Below are positions 1-8,027 of a stretch of 64,000 nucleotides of DNA, piece after piece; within the stretch, counting starts at the first letter, position 1; the number at the start of each line of letters is the position of its first letter. The notes under the pieces were generated by a model. The model searched no databases. It was not told the origin of the DNA and saw nothing but the letters and a program-made list of their open reading frames with translations. The translations under genes and the position numbers were made by a program. This DNA comes from Actinomadura rudentiformis. Its GTDB lineage: Bacteria > Actinomycetota > Actinomycetes > Streptosporangiales > Streptosporangiaceae. Location of the stretch: assembly GCF_008923185.1 (NCBI RefSeq), contig NZ_WBMT01000002.1:186001-250000 (forward strand). Reading direction: 5' to 3'.

Positions 1-118
1 GTTCCTCCGGCGCCTTTCCCGGACCTCCATCTCCGGCCAGAGGTCCCGCCGGGGATCGGGCCGGGGCTCCCGCCGGGCCCCCCGCCGAGTTCTCAGCCGA
101 GTCTTCCGCCGTCCGGCC

Positions 119-2242
119 GTGCTCTGGGCCAAACGGCCGAGGATGCTGCGCGGCATACGCGGCTTCCTGGCCGCCTGCCTCGCCTTCTGTCTCGTGCTGA
201 TCGGCGCGGTCGTCGTCACGTACATCCGGACACCGCTGCCCACGGAGCCCCAGGACGGGGTGACCGACGAGGGCTCGGCGGTCTACTACGCCGACGGCCG
301 TACGCCCGCGTTCCGGCTGGGAGCCAACCGTGAAGTGGTCCGCCATGAGCAGATCCCGGAGCACGTGCGCTGGGCCGTCATCGCGGCCGAGGATCGCGGC
401 TTCTACAGCGGCCACGGCGTCTCGCCCATGGGGATGGCCCGGGCCCTGGTGAAGGGCGCGTCCGGCGGCGAGACCCAGGGCGGCTCCACGATCACCCAGC
501 AGCTGGCCCGCAACTACTTCAAGGGGCTCAGCCAAAAACGCAGCTTTGACCGGAAGTTCAAGGAGATCTTCGTCGCGCTCAAGCTGGACGAGCACCGGAG
601 CAAGAAGGAGATCCTGACGCTCTATCTCAACACCGTCTTCTTCGGCCGCCAGACCTCTGGGATCCAGGCCGCGGCTCGCGCGTACTTCGACAAGGACGTC
701 TGGCAGCTGACCGTGGCCGAGGGCGCCCTGCTCGCCGCGATGATCCAGCGCCCCATGTACTTCCACACCCAGGGCGACACCCCGCCGGCGCGCGCCCTGC
801 GAGCCAGATGGCAGTACGTGATCAACGGAATGGTGACGTTGGGCAAGCTGAGCCGCGCCCAGGCCGATCGGGAGCGGTTCCCGCAGACCCGGGACGAGTG
901 GCGGGGCGTGGACGTCTCCGGGCAGACGCTGCTCGTCCGGCAGCGGGTCCTGGACGAACTGCGCGAGCTCGACGTGCCGATCCAGAGCGTGGTGAACGGG
1001 AAGCTGAAGATCTATACGAGCCTCGACCAGCGCTGGATGCGGTACGCGGAACAGGCGATGAAGGCCGCCGGGGAGCCCCGCTGGCCCGGCACCGTCCGCG
1101 CCGGGCTGATCGCGGTCGATCCGCGGGACGGCGCCGTGAAGGCGTTCTACGGCGGCGATCCGAAGCGCAGCCAGTACGACAGTGTCTTCAACCCGGTGGC
1201 GCAGGCCGGCTCGACCTTCAAGCCGTACGTGCTGGCAGCGGCGCTGCGGCGCGGCTACAGCGCCCGGTCGATCGTGAACGGCAGGTCCCCGCAGAAGTTC
1301 GCGCCGGACGGGCAGCTGACTCCGATGACCGCGCCCGGCTATCTGGTGGAGAACGACGAGAAGATCGGCTCGCTCGGCCCGGTCGACCTCGTCGAGGCGA
1401 CCGCGCAGTCGGTCAACACCGGCTACGTCAAGCTGGGCTTCGAGGCCGGGCTGGACAACGTCGCGCGGACGGCCACCGACCTCGGCGTCCCGGCGGCCGC
1501 GCTCGCCCCGTTCAAGAACCAGGCCGGCATCACGCTGGGCACCGCCACCATCCCGGCGGCGGACCAGGCGGCCGGGTACGCGGCGTTCGCCAACGGCGGC
1601 CTCGCCGTCCGGCCCCATGTCATCACGAAGATCGTCGACGCGTGGGGCCGGGAGATCCCGCTGCCGTGGCGCCGCCCCGGACGCCGCGTGCTGACCACGG
1701 AGCAGGCGGCCCAGGTGACCTATTCACTCCGCCAGACCGTCCAGAAGGGAACCGGACGCCGCGCAGCGCTCACCGACCACGAGGCGGCGGGCAAGACGGG
1801 CACCACCGACCGCAACCGCGCCGCCTGGTTCGTCGGCTTCATCCCGCAGCTGTCGACCGCGGTGATGATGACCGACACCAAGGGCGCGCCGCTGAAGGGC
1901 CTGTACAAGCAGCGCGGCACGGTCTCCGGGGAGACCACTCCGGCGATGATCTGGCGGGCGTTCATGGCCAAGGCGGGCCGCGATCTGACGTTCGAGCCGC
2001 ACGCCGAACCGGCCTTCACCGGTCAGGTCAGGAACTGGGCGCAGCCGTCGCCCGACAACCCGGCCGAACTCGCACAATGGTGCAGCCTGCCCGCCAACCG
2101 CAAGGCGCCCGCCTGCCTGAAGGCACAGGTCGGCCGTGGAACGTCACCGCTCGGCAGTGCGACAACGCCGCCCCGTGGTGCGACACGGCCGTCCGCTCGC
2201 CCGACGCCGACGCGAGTCGACACGCGGCTCCGGAACGGCTAA
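119..2242 (+). CDS. Bifunctional class A penicillin-binding protein
   Basis: This is a 707-residue membrane-anchored enzyme that polymerises glycan strands and crosslinks peptides in the cell wall. One transmembrane helix lies near residues 15-35. A GT51 transglycosylase domain follows, with catalytic Glu91 in EDRGFYSGHG and the GGSTITQQ motif at 121-128. The transpeptidase domain shows the three expected motifs: STFK with nucleophile Ser365, SVN at about 431, and KTGTT at about 559. The start is GTG at 119; an in-frame ATG at 143 is an alternative. The C-terminal tail is proline, arginine and threonine rich. The NagZ-like gene follows 58 bp downstream in the same direction, so co-transcription is plausible. 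The family call is firm; which PBP paralogue it is cannot be told. Confidence 0.95.
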   Translation: MLWAKRPRMLRGIRGFLAACLAFCLVLIGAVVVTYIRTPLPTEPQDGVTDEGSAVYYADGRTPAFRLGANREVVRHEQIPEHVRWAVIAAEDRGFYSGHGVSPMGMARALVKGASGGETQGGSTITQQLARNYFKGLSQKRSFDRKFKEIFVALKLDEHRSKKEILTLYLNTVFFGRQTSGIQAAARAYFDKDVWQLTVAEGALLAAMIQRPMYFHTQGDTPPARALRARWQYVINGMVTLGKLSRAQADRERFPQTRDEWRGVDVSGQTLLVRQRVLDELRELDVPIQSVVNGKLKIYTSLDQRWMRYAEQAMKAAGEPRWPGTVRAGLIAVDPRDGAVKAFYGGDPKRSQYDSVFNPVAQAGSTFKPYVLAAALRRGYSARSIVNGRSPQKFAPDGQLTPMTAPGYLVENDEKIGSLGPVDLVEATAQSVNTGYVKLGFEAGLDNVARTATDLGVPAAALAPFKNQAGITLGTATIPAADQAAGYAAFANGGLAVRPHVITKIVDAWGREIPLPWRRPGRRVLTTEQAAQVTYSLRQTVQKGTGRRAALTDHEAAGKTGTTDRNRAAWFVGFIPQLSTAVMMTDTKGAPLKGLYKQRGTVSGETTPAMIWRAFMAKAGRDLTFEPHAEPAFTGQVRNWAQPSPDNPAELAQWCSLPANRKAPACLKAQVGRGTSPLGSATTPPRGATRPSARPTPTRVDTRLRNG

Positions 2243-2300
2243 CGTCGCGAGGTCAGATCACAAGACCGTAACGAGCGACCACGTCGGGGAGCCTGGTCCA

Positions 2301-3971
2301 GTGCGAGCTCCACGTTCATCCGCCATCGCAGTGGCCGCGGCGGCGCTTGCCGTGCCGCTCTTCGCGGGCTGCGGCGGCGACCCCGCGAAGGAGGGCTCGC
2401 CGGGCGGTGACCGGGCGACCGGCGGCGCCACGGGCGGGGCGACGGGCGGGTCGGCGGCCCCCGCCCGCCCGCAGGCCTCCTGGATCCCCGGCTTCGTCGC
2501 CGGCATGAGCCTGCCCGAGAAGGTCGGCCAGCTCTTCGTGCCGACGTTCTCCACCCAGGCCGCCGCACAGTCGATGATCAAGCGCTACAAGGTCGGCGGG
2601 CTCATCTACTTCCCCGGCAACATGCGCACCCCGGCGCAGACGGCGGCGCAGTCCAACGCCCTGCAGAAGTCCTCCAAGGTCCCGCTGCTGCTCGGCGTGG
2701 ACGAGGAGCAGGGCATCGTCTCGCGCACCCCGTTCATCACCGCGTTCCCCGGCAACATGGCGCTCGGCGCGACCCGCCGCCCCGCCGACGCCCAGGCGGC
2801 CGCCCAGGTCACGGGCACGGAGCTGCGCGCGGTCGGGATCAACCAGAACTACGCGCCGGTGGCCGACGTCAACGTCAACCCGGCCAATCCGGTGATCGGC
2901 GTACGGTCCTTCGGCTCGGATCCGGCGCTGGTGTCGCAGATGCTCCGGGCCGCCATCGCGGGTTACCAGGCGGCCGGAGTCGCCGCCACCGCCAAGCACT
3001 TCCCCGGGCACGGCGACACCGACACCGACAGCCACACGGGCCTGCCGGTGATCAAGCACTCGCGGGCGGAATGGGAGCGGCTGGACGCGCCGCCGTTCAA
3101 GGCCGCGGTCGCCGGCGACGTGGACGCCATCATGTCCGCGCACATCGTGGTGCCGAAGCTGGACGGCTCCGGCGACCCCTCGACGCTCTCGCGCAAGGTC
3201 CTGACCGGGCTGCTCCGAGACTCCCTCGGCTACAAGGGCGTCGTCGTCACCGACTCCCTCCTGATGGCGGGCGCGCGCAAGAAGTACGGCGACTCGGTGG
3301 TCCCCGTACGGGCGATCAACGCCAGCGCCGACCAGCTCCTCATGCCGCCGAGCCTGCCGCGCGCCTACGACGCCGTGCTGAAGGCCGTGCGCGACGGCAG
3401 GATCTCCGAGCGGCGCCTGAATGAGGCGGTGACGCGCATCCTGCAGCTCAAGGAGCGGCGTGGCCTGTTCCGCGGCACCCGTGTCGACCCCGGCCGCGCC
3501 GACCAGGTCGTCGGCTCCAAGGGCAACAAGGCCACGGTCCGGCAGGTCGCCGAGCACGCGGTCACGCTCATCCGGAACGAGGGCGGCGTGCTGCCGCTCA
3601 AGCGCAGGCCCGTCTACGTGTCAGGCCCCCAGAGCGGCGTCCTGGCCGCCGCCCTGCGCCGCGAGGGCGTCCGCACCGTCGGCTCGGTCAACGCCGCCGG
3701 CGCCGCCGTTCTCACGACCCTCGACTCTGGCGCCGCCACCACCGCCGCAAGGGTCCGCACCCTCGCCTCCAAGCCGGTGATCGTCGCCGCGCTCGGCCGC
3801 CCGTACGACCTGGACAAGGCCGGCCAGGCCAAGGCCGCCCTGGCGACCTACTCCTCGGGCTCGCCCGCCCTCAACGCCCTCGCCAAGGCTCTGGCAGGCA
3901 CGATCAAACCGACCGGCAAACTCCCTGTCCCCGCCGCCGGCAAACCCCCAGGCACCGGCCTGACCTACTGA
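2301..3971 (+). CDS. NagZ-like GH3 beta-N-acetylhexosaminidase lipoprotein
   Basis: This 556-residue glycoside hydrolase family 3 enzyme probably releases GlcNAc from muropeptides or chitin fragments. I chose GTG 2301 because GGGGA lies about 10 nt upstream and it gives a lipoprotein signal peptide ending in LFAGC, after which a Gly/Thr/Ala linker follows; an upstream-extended frame has no such signal. The NagZ signature KHFPGHGDTDTDSH supplies the Asp-His dyad typical of bacterial NagZ, and VTDSLLMAGA contains the expected nucleophile Asp. A GH3 C-terminal domain follows, ending near residue 550, so it is longer than single-domain proteobacterial NagZ. It sits between a PBP and the GlcNAc PTS genes, which fits extracytoplasmic peptidoglycan turnover. 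Confidence 0.9.
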   Translation: MRAPRSSAIAVAAAALAVPLFAGCGGDPAKEGSPGGDRATGGATGGATGGSAAPARPQASWIPGFVAGMSLPEKVGQLFVPTFSTQAAAQSMIKRYKVGGLIYFPGNMRTPAQTAAQSNALQKSSKVPLLLGVDEEQGIVSRTPFITAFPGNMALGATRRPADAQAAAQVTGTELRAVGINQNYAPVADVNVNPANPVIGVRSFGSDPALVSQMLRAAIAGYQAAGVAATAKHFPGHGDTDTDSHTGLPVIKHSRAEWERLDAPPFKAAVAGDVDAIMSAHIVVPKLDGSGDPSTLSRKVLTGLLRDSLGYKGVVVTDSLLMAGARKKYGDSVVPVRAINASADQLLMPPSLPRAYDAVLKAVRDGRISERRLNEAVTRILQLKERRGLFRGTRVDPGRADQVVGSKGNKATVRQVAEHAVTLIRNEGGVLPLKRRPVYVSGPQSGVLAAALRREGVRTVGSVNAAGAAVLTTLDSGAATTAARVRTLASKPVIVAALGRPYDLDKAGQAKAALATYSSGSPALNALAKALAGTIKPTGKLPVPAAGKPPGTGLTY

Positions 3972-4050
3972 GCCCACAGCCCCTACTGAGCCCGAGCACT
4001 TACTGAGCCCCAGCACCTACTGAGGCCCCAGCACTTACTGAGCCCGCAGC
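3967..4050 (+). repeat. Short 17-18 bp tandem repeat after GH3 gene
   Basis: ACTGAG begins at 3967, 3985, 4002, 4019 and 4037, giving about five degenerate copies of a 17-18 bp unit (ACTGAGCCCCAGCACTT-like). The first copy contains the stop codon of the GH3 gene. The array lies between the convergent GH3 and ptsI genes, before a terminator hairpin. No function is assigned. Confidence 0.75.
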
Positions 4051-4073
4051 GGCGGCGCGGCATCCTCGGTGAC

Positions 4074-4110
4074 GGCGGTGAGGCGGCCTTCGCAGGGGCG
4101 CCTCACCGCC
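4074..4110. terminator. Bidirectional hairpin between GH3 gene and ptsI
   Basis: A perfect 12-bp inverted repeat (GGCGGTGAGGCG at 4074-4085 and its complement at 4099-4110) encloses a 13-nt loop. It lies between two convergent genes. There is no U-tract, as is common in high-GC actinomycetes. Confidence 0.7.
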
Positions 4111-4129
4111 GGTCGGGCCAGAGTGTGTC

Positions 4130-5827
4130 CTACAGGCCCAGCTCGGCCAGGGCGGGCAGGTGGATCCGGGCTGCGGCGCGGGCGGCCTGGGCGGTACGGG
4201 CGGCGCGGGCGGCCTCGGCGGCCTGGCGGCATTCAGCCAGGGTGTGCCGGGCGAGGGCGGCTCGTACGAGCGGCAGGGACGGAGCGCTCATCGACAGGGA
4301 CGTGACGCCCAGGCCGGTGAGCACGCAGGCCAGGGCGGGGTCTCCCCCGGCCTCGCCGCAGACGCCGCAGCTCTTGCCCGCCTCGGCGGCGGCCGCGGCG
4401 GTGATCGCCATGAGGTCGAGCACGGCGGGCTGCCAAGGGTCCTGCAGGTGCGAGAGGCCGCCGATCTGGCGGTCGGCGGCGCAGGCGTACTGCGTGAGGT
4501 CGTTGGTGCCGAGGCTGAAGAACTCCACCTCGGGCGCCAGATCGCGGGCGCGCAGGGCGGCGGCGGGCACCTCGATCATGATGCCGGGGTGGTCGATCCC
4601 GGCGTCGCGGCAGGCCTGGGCGAAGTAGGCGGCCTCCTCCGCGTCGGTCACCATCGGCGCCATGACCTCCAGCTTGGCGGACTGGCCCGCGGCGGCCCGG
4701 GCGAGGGCACCGAGCTGGGCCGCCTGGAAGCCAGGGTGGTGGCGCATCATGCGCAGGCCGCGTTCGCCGAGGGCCGGGTTGGGCTCCTCACCGGGAGGCG
4801 GGAGGAACGCCAGGGGCTTGTCGGCGCCGGCGTCGAGCGTGCGCACGACCACGCGGCCGTCCGGGAACGCTTCGAGGACCTTGCGATAGGCCTCTTCCTG
4901 CTCGTCGTCGGTGGGCGGCGTCGAACGGTCGAGGAAAAGGAACTCCGTCCGGTAGAGGCCCACACCCTCGGCGCCGTTGGCCAGGGCGGCCTCGACGTCC
5001 TGGGGCCCGCCGATGTTGGCCAGCAGCGGGACCCGGTGGCCGTCCTTCGTGGCGCCCGGACCGGTGGCTTTGCCGAGCGCCGCCGCCTGGGCCGCCGCCG
5101 CGGCCAGGGCGGCCGCGACCTCGGTCTCGGTCGGGTCGACCTGAACGGTGCCTGCGGCTCCGTCCACGAGGACGCGGGTGCCGTCGGCGAGGCCGGTGGC
5201 GCCGGGCAGGGCGACCACGGCGGGGACGCCCATCGTGCGGGCGATGATCGCCGTGTGGCTGGTCGGGCCGCCCTCCTCGGTGACGAACGCGACGACCAGC
5301 TGGGGGTCGAGCACGGCGGTGTCGGCGGGCGCCAGGTCCCGGGCGACAAGAACGAACGGCTCTGCCGACTCCGGTACGCCCGGCATGGGGAGGCCCAGCA
5401 GGCGCGCGATCGTACGGTCCCGGATGTCGTCGAGGTCGGTCACCCGGGCGGCCATGTACTCGCCGGCACCGGCCAGCAGCTCCCGGTAGACGCCGAACGC
5501 CTCGAAGACCGCACGGGCCGCCCCGACGCCCTCGCCGATCTTGGCCTGGACGCCGTCGGCAAGGCCGGGGTCGCGAGCCATCAGGGCCTGGGCGTTGAGC
5601 ACGTCCTGACCCTCCTTGTTGCCGGCGTCGGCGGCGCGGACGCCGCGCGACTCCAGGTCCGCGGCCACGGCGGCGAGAGCGCCGAGGGCCCGTTCGGTCT
5701 CCGCCACCGCGTCCCCCGCATGGCGGGAATCCCGTTCAGGCTCGGGCACCGCGCCCGCGATGGCGCGTACAGGCCCGACACCGACACCCGGGCTGACTCC
5801 GGCTCCCCGCAACACGCTGGGACTCAT
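4130..5827 (-). CDS. ptsI: PTS enzyme I (phosphoenolpyruvate-protein phosphotransferase)
   Basis: This 565-residue cytosolic enzyme takes phosphate from phosphoenolpyruvate and passes it to HPr, the first step of sugar uptake by the phosphotransferase system. The phospho-histidine motif GGPTSHTAIIARTMG places the active His at about 191. The C-terminal barrel shows MIEVPAAALRA, FFSLGTNDLTQYACAADR and the CGVCGEAGGDP cysteine motif. Length is normal for the family. ATG 5827 is preferred because GGAAGG lies about 8 nt upstream; a GTG at 5836 would sit directly against that site. It is the last gene of the aminosugar block on this strand, separated from ptsH by 387 bp of repeat-rich DNA, so it may have its own promoter. 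Confidence 0.97.
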   Translation of the reverse strand: MSPSVLRGAGVSPGVGVGPVRAIAGAVPEPERDSRHAGDAVAETERALGALAAVAADLESRGVRAADAGNKEGQDVLNAQALMARDPGLADGVQAKIGEGVGAARAVFEAFGVYRELLAGAGEYMAARVTDLDDIRDRTIARLLGLPMPGVPESAEPFVLVARDLAPADTAVLDPQLVVAFVTEEGGPTSHTAIIARTMGVPAVVALPGATGLADGTRVLVDGAAGTVQVDPTETEVAAALAAAAAQAAALGKATGPGATKDGHRVPLLANIGGPQDVEAALANGAEGVGLYRTEFLFLDRSTPPTDDEQEEAYRKVLEAFPDGRVVVRTLDAGADKPLAFLPPPGEEPNPALGERGLRMMRHHPGFQAAQLGALARAAAGQSAKLEVMAPMVTDAEEAAYFAQACRDAGIDHPGIMIEVPAAALRARDLAPEVEFFSLGTNDLTQYACAADRQIGGLSHLQDPWQPAVLDLMAITAAAAAEAGKSCGVCGEAGGDPALACVLTGLGVTSLSMSAPSLPLVRAALARHTLAECRQAAEAARAARTAQAARAAARIHLPALAELGL

Positions 5828-6214
5828 CTCGCGCACCTTCCGGCGATCGAATTCAGGTTCAGGACGACGTTCAATGCCTGGTCAGGCTTGCTCTCAGGCA
5901 GGGATGGCTGGGCCCGAGTCTGCTCAGGTAGGGCCCGAGCCCGCTCAGGTAGCACCCAAGACTGCTCAGGTATGGCCTGTGCCTGCTCGGACGTGGCTGG
6001 GGTCAGGGACCGGAGCTCAGACGGGCTCGGGCGTAGGTCGTGTCGGGGATGAAACTCAAGTCTGGTTAGGCCAACTCTGACCCGACCAGGCCCGGTCAAG
6101 CCAGCCCTGTTCGGGGCCAGGCCGGGCCCTTCGGGCTGACTCAAACCTGGTCAGGGCTGGTCAGAGCTGGCTAGGGCGGGTCAGGGAGCTGCCCGCCCGA
6201 CGGAAGGGGGATGA
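5828..6214 (-). other. 387-bp spacer upstream of ptsI with 21-bp direct repeats
   Basis: The spacer holds four units with an exact 21-bp period. CTCAGGTA starts at 5923, 5944 and 5965, and a degenerate CTCGG at 5986. Nearer ptsH the DNA is rich in degenerate TGGTCAGG-like words around 6140-6190. The minus strand is open here (5824-6144) and would encode a seven-residue repeat, but it has no convincing ribosome-binding site and I do not call it a gene. Promoter or regulatory DNA for ptsI is the likeliest role. Confidence 0.6.
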
Positions 6215-6490
6215 TCAGGCCTGCTCGGGCTCGGGCTTGGAAAGAAGGGCTTCGAGTTCGTCCAGGAGGGCGTCTGCGCCGTCACCGTCGGCGGAGATGA
6301 CGATCTCCTCGCCATGGCGGGCGTCCAGGCCGAGCACCGACAGGATGCTCTTGGCGTTGACCGGATCACCGCCGCCGCGCTTGGCCACCGTGACGTCGCC
6401 GGCGGCCCTGGCGGCGGTCTGGACGAACATCGCGGCAGGACGGGCGTGCAGTCCCACCTTGGATTCGATCTTGACATTACGCTGTGTCAC
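6215..6490 (-). CDS. ptsH: PTS phosphocarrier protein HPr
   Basis: This 91-residue small carrier relays phosphate from enzyme I to the EIIA protein. KVGLHARPAA gives the phospho-acceptor His15, and NAKSILSVLGL contains Ser48, which aligns with the regulatory serine region of Gram-positive HPr. The start is GTG 6490 with GAGGAG about 9 nt upstream. It lies 18 bp downstream of the HAD phosphatase gene and appears co-transcribed with crr and EIIB. The C-terminal KPEPEQA tail is short and variable in the family. Confidence 0.97.
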   Translation of the reverse strand: MTQRNVKIESKVGLHARPAAMFVQTAARAAGDVTVAKRGGGDPVNAKSILSVLGLDARHGEEIVISADGDGADALLDELEALLSKPEPEQA

Positions 6491-6508
6491 TGAAACAACT
6501 CCTCATAT

Positions 6509-7201
6509 TCACCCCGTGCCCGGGAGACCCCAGACACGGAGATCGACTTCGGTCATGTCCGCCACCACCCGGTCGGCCGCGGCGAGGGCGGCCGCGGGCT
6601 GGGTGGTGGTTATCCCCACGCAGGTCATACCCGCGGCCTTCACCGCGGCCACCCCGGCGGGAGCGTCCTCGAACCCAAGAGCGTCCCGCGGCGCCACATC
6701 GAGGGCGTCGCAGGCCGCCAGGAAACCCTCGGGGTCGGGTTTCCCGTTGGCCACGTCGTCGGCCGTGACCAGCACGTCCAGCAGGCCCTTGATGCCGAGC
6801 TCGTCCAGCAGGCCCTCCGCGTACCGCCGTACCCCCGAGGTCACCACCGCCAGAGGTACACCCCCGGCGTGCAGCGCCCGGACGAGCTCGACCGCGCCCG
6901 GCACCGGCTGGACCGGCGGCATGTCCGGCCCCGTCTCGTACGAGACGACCTCGTGGAACAGGTCCTCGACGGTGCGCCCCGGGAAAAGGTGCAGCAGCTC
7001 GGCGAGCACCTCCCGGCCGCGCCGCCCGGCGAATGAGGCGATCAGCGCCTCGTCGTGGGGGATGCCGTTGGCGGCGAACATCCGTGCCCACATCTCGCGG
7101 TTGCGCGGCTCGGTGTCGATCAGCGTCCCGTCGAGGTCGAAGACGGCCGCCTTCAGGTCCGTACGGTCGTGGTCGGCGGAACCGGCGGCCCTCAACTCCA
7201 T
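6509..7201 (-). CDS. HAD-superfamily phosphatase/phosphoglucomutase-like protein
   Basis: This 230-residue HAD hydrolase belongs to the beta-phosphoglucomutase/2-deoxyglucose-6-phosphatase subgroup. FDLDGTLIDTE gives nucleophile Asp22 and Asp24; VVTSGVRR supplies the motif II Ser/Thr region, KPDPEGF motif III and GFEDAPAG motif IV. It overlaps the end of crr by 10 nt, so the two are probably translationally coupled, and ptsH follows after 18 bp. Sitting inside a PTS operon suggests it dephosphorylates a sugar phosphate, perhaps as detoxification when phosphorylated sugars build up. The substrate cannot be read from sequence. Confidence 0.85.
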   Translation of the reverse strand: MELRAAGSADHDRTDLKAAVFDLDGTLIDTEPRNREMWARMFAANGIPHDEALIASFAGRRGREVLAELLHLFPGRTVEDLFHEVVSYETGPDMPPVQPVPGAVELVRALHAGGVPLAVVTSGVRRYAEGLLDELGIKGLLDVLVTADDVANGKPDPEGFLAACDALDVAPRDALGFEDAPAGVAAVKAAGMTCVGITTTQPAAALAAADRVVADMTEVDLRVWGLPGTG

Positions 7202-7641
7202 GTGAAGAGCTCGGCCCCCTTGTCGACCTCACCGGACTCGACCACGTCGGACAGCGCGTCCGCGTTCGCGTCCAGCGCCACCACCGCACAGATCGGCGAG
7301 CGCCCGCCCGCCTCGATCGCGGCGGGATTCCAGCCGACGAGCGGCTGGCCGGCGGTCACCGCGTCGCCCTCGGCGGCCAGCAGCTCGAAGCCCTCGCCCT
7401 TGAGCTGGACGGTGTCGATGCCCAGGTGCACCAGCACGCCGTGGCCCTCGCCGTCGACGACGACGTACGCGTGCGGGTGCAGCTTGACGATCGTGCCGGT
7501 GACCGGGGCGAGCGCGTGCCCGGGCGCGCGCTCGGGATCGACCGCGGTGCCCGGCCCCACCATGGCCTGGGCGAACACCGGGTCCGGCACGCCGGCAAGG
7601 CCGACGACGCGCCCGCTCACGGGCGCCAGAACTCGCGTCAT
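7192..7641 (-). CDS. crr: PTS glucose/GlcNAc-type EIIA protein
   Basis: This 149-residue soluble EIIA accepts phosphate from HPr and passes it to the EIIB cysteine. HLGIDTVQLKGEGF carries phospho-His72, and LHPHAY supplies the partner His57. Length matches stand-alone EIIA of the glucose family. I start at ATG 7641, where MTRVLAPVSGRVV begins the fold; the open frame continues upstream to 7761 but would overlap the EIIB gene and lacks similarity. It lies 31 bp after EIIB and overlaps the HAD gene. In Streptomyces the equivalent protein also serves GlcNAc uptake. Confidence 0.95.
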   Translation of the reverse strand: MTRVLAPVSGRVVGLAGVPDPVFAQAMVGPGTAVDPERAPGHALAPVTGTIVKLHPHAYVVVDGEGHGVLVHLGIDTVQLKGEGFELLAAEGDAVTAGQPLVGWNPAAIEAGGRSPICAVVALDANADALSDVVESGEVDKGAELFTWS

Positions 7642-7672
7642 GAGAACACTCCTTGTCCTGCCCGGCCGGGCG

Positions 7673-7906
7673 TCAGTCGAGAATGTCCTCGATGTCGCTG
7701 GCGATGGTGTCGGCCTCGGGGCCCACGACGACCTGGACGACCCTGCCGCTGCGCATGACACCGAAGGCGCCGGCGGCCTTCAGCGCGGCCTCGTCGACCT
7801 TGCCCGGGTCCGAGACCTCGGTGCGCAGCCGGGTGGCGCAGGGCTCGATCTCTTCGATGTTGTCGGCGCCGCCCAGCGCCGCGATGATGGCCTCGGCCTT
7901 GTCCAT
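7673..7906 (-). CDS. Stand-alone PTS EIIB protein, glucose/GlcNAc type
   Basis: This 77-residue EIIB protein carries the phosphocysteine that hands phosphate to incoming sugar bound in EIIC. IEPCATRLR identifies the active Cys23. The domain is encoded alone, as in the Streptomyces GlcNAc system (NagF-type), rather than fused to EIIC. It is the only EIIB in the window, while two EIIC genes are present, so both permeases may share it. It starts about 120 bp after the SIS-domain gene and leads into crr. Confidence 0.93.
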   Translation of the reverse strand: MDKAEAIIAALGGADNIEEIEPCATRLRTEVSDPGKVDEAALKAAGAFGVMRSGRVVQVVVGPEADTIASDIEDILD

Positions 7907-8027
7907 GATCAGTTCCTGCTTTCGGTCAGTCCTGTGTGGTGGGGTTCGACGGTCACTATGCCCGGGGCGTGGTGGTCACCGTGCGATGGGGTGTGGCGGT
8001 CGGGGTCAGTCGGGTCGGCGGTCGGAA

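Noticed and set aside
1..118. Possible end of an upstream gene
   Set aside because: The 118 bp before the PBP start show no recognisable coding sequence or structure.
5824..6144. 106-residue ORF with seven-residue repeats upstream of ptsI
   Set aside because: No ribosome-binding site, it overlaps the ptsI start, and the repeat is explained by a 21-bp DNA period.
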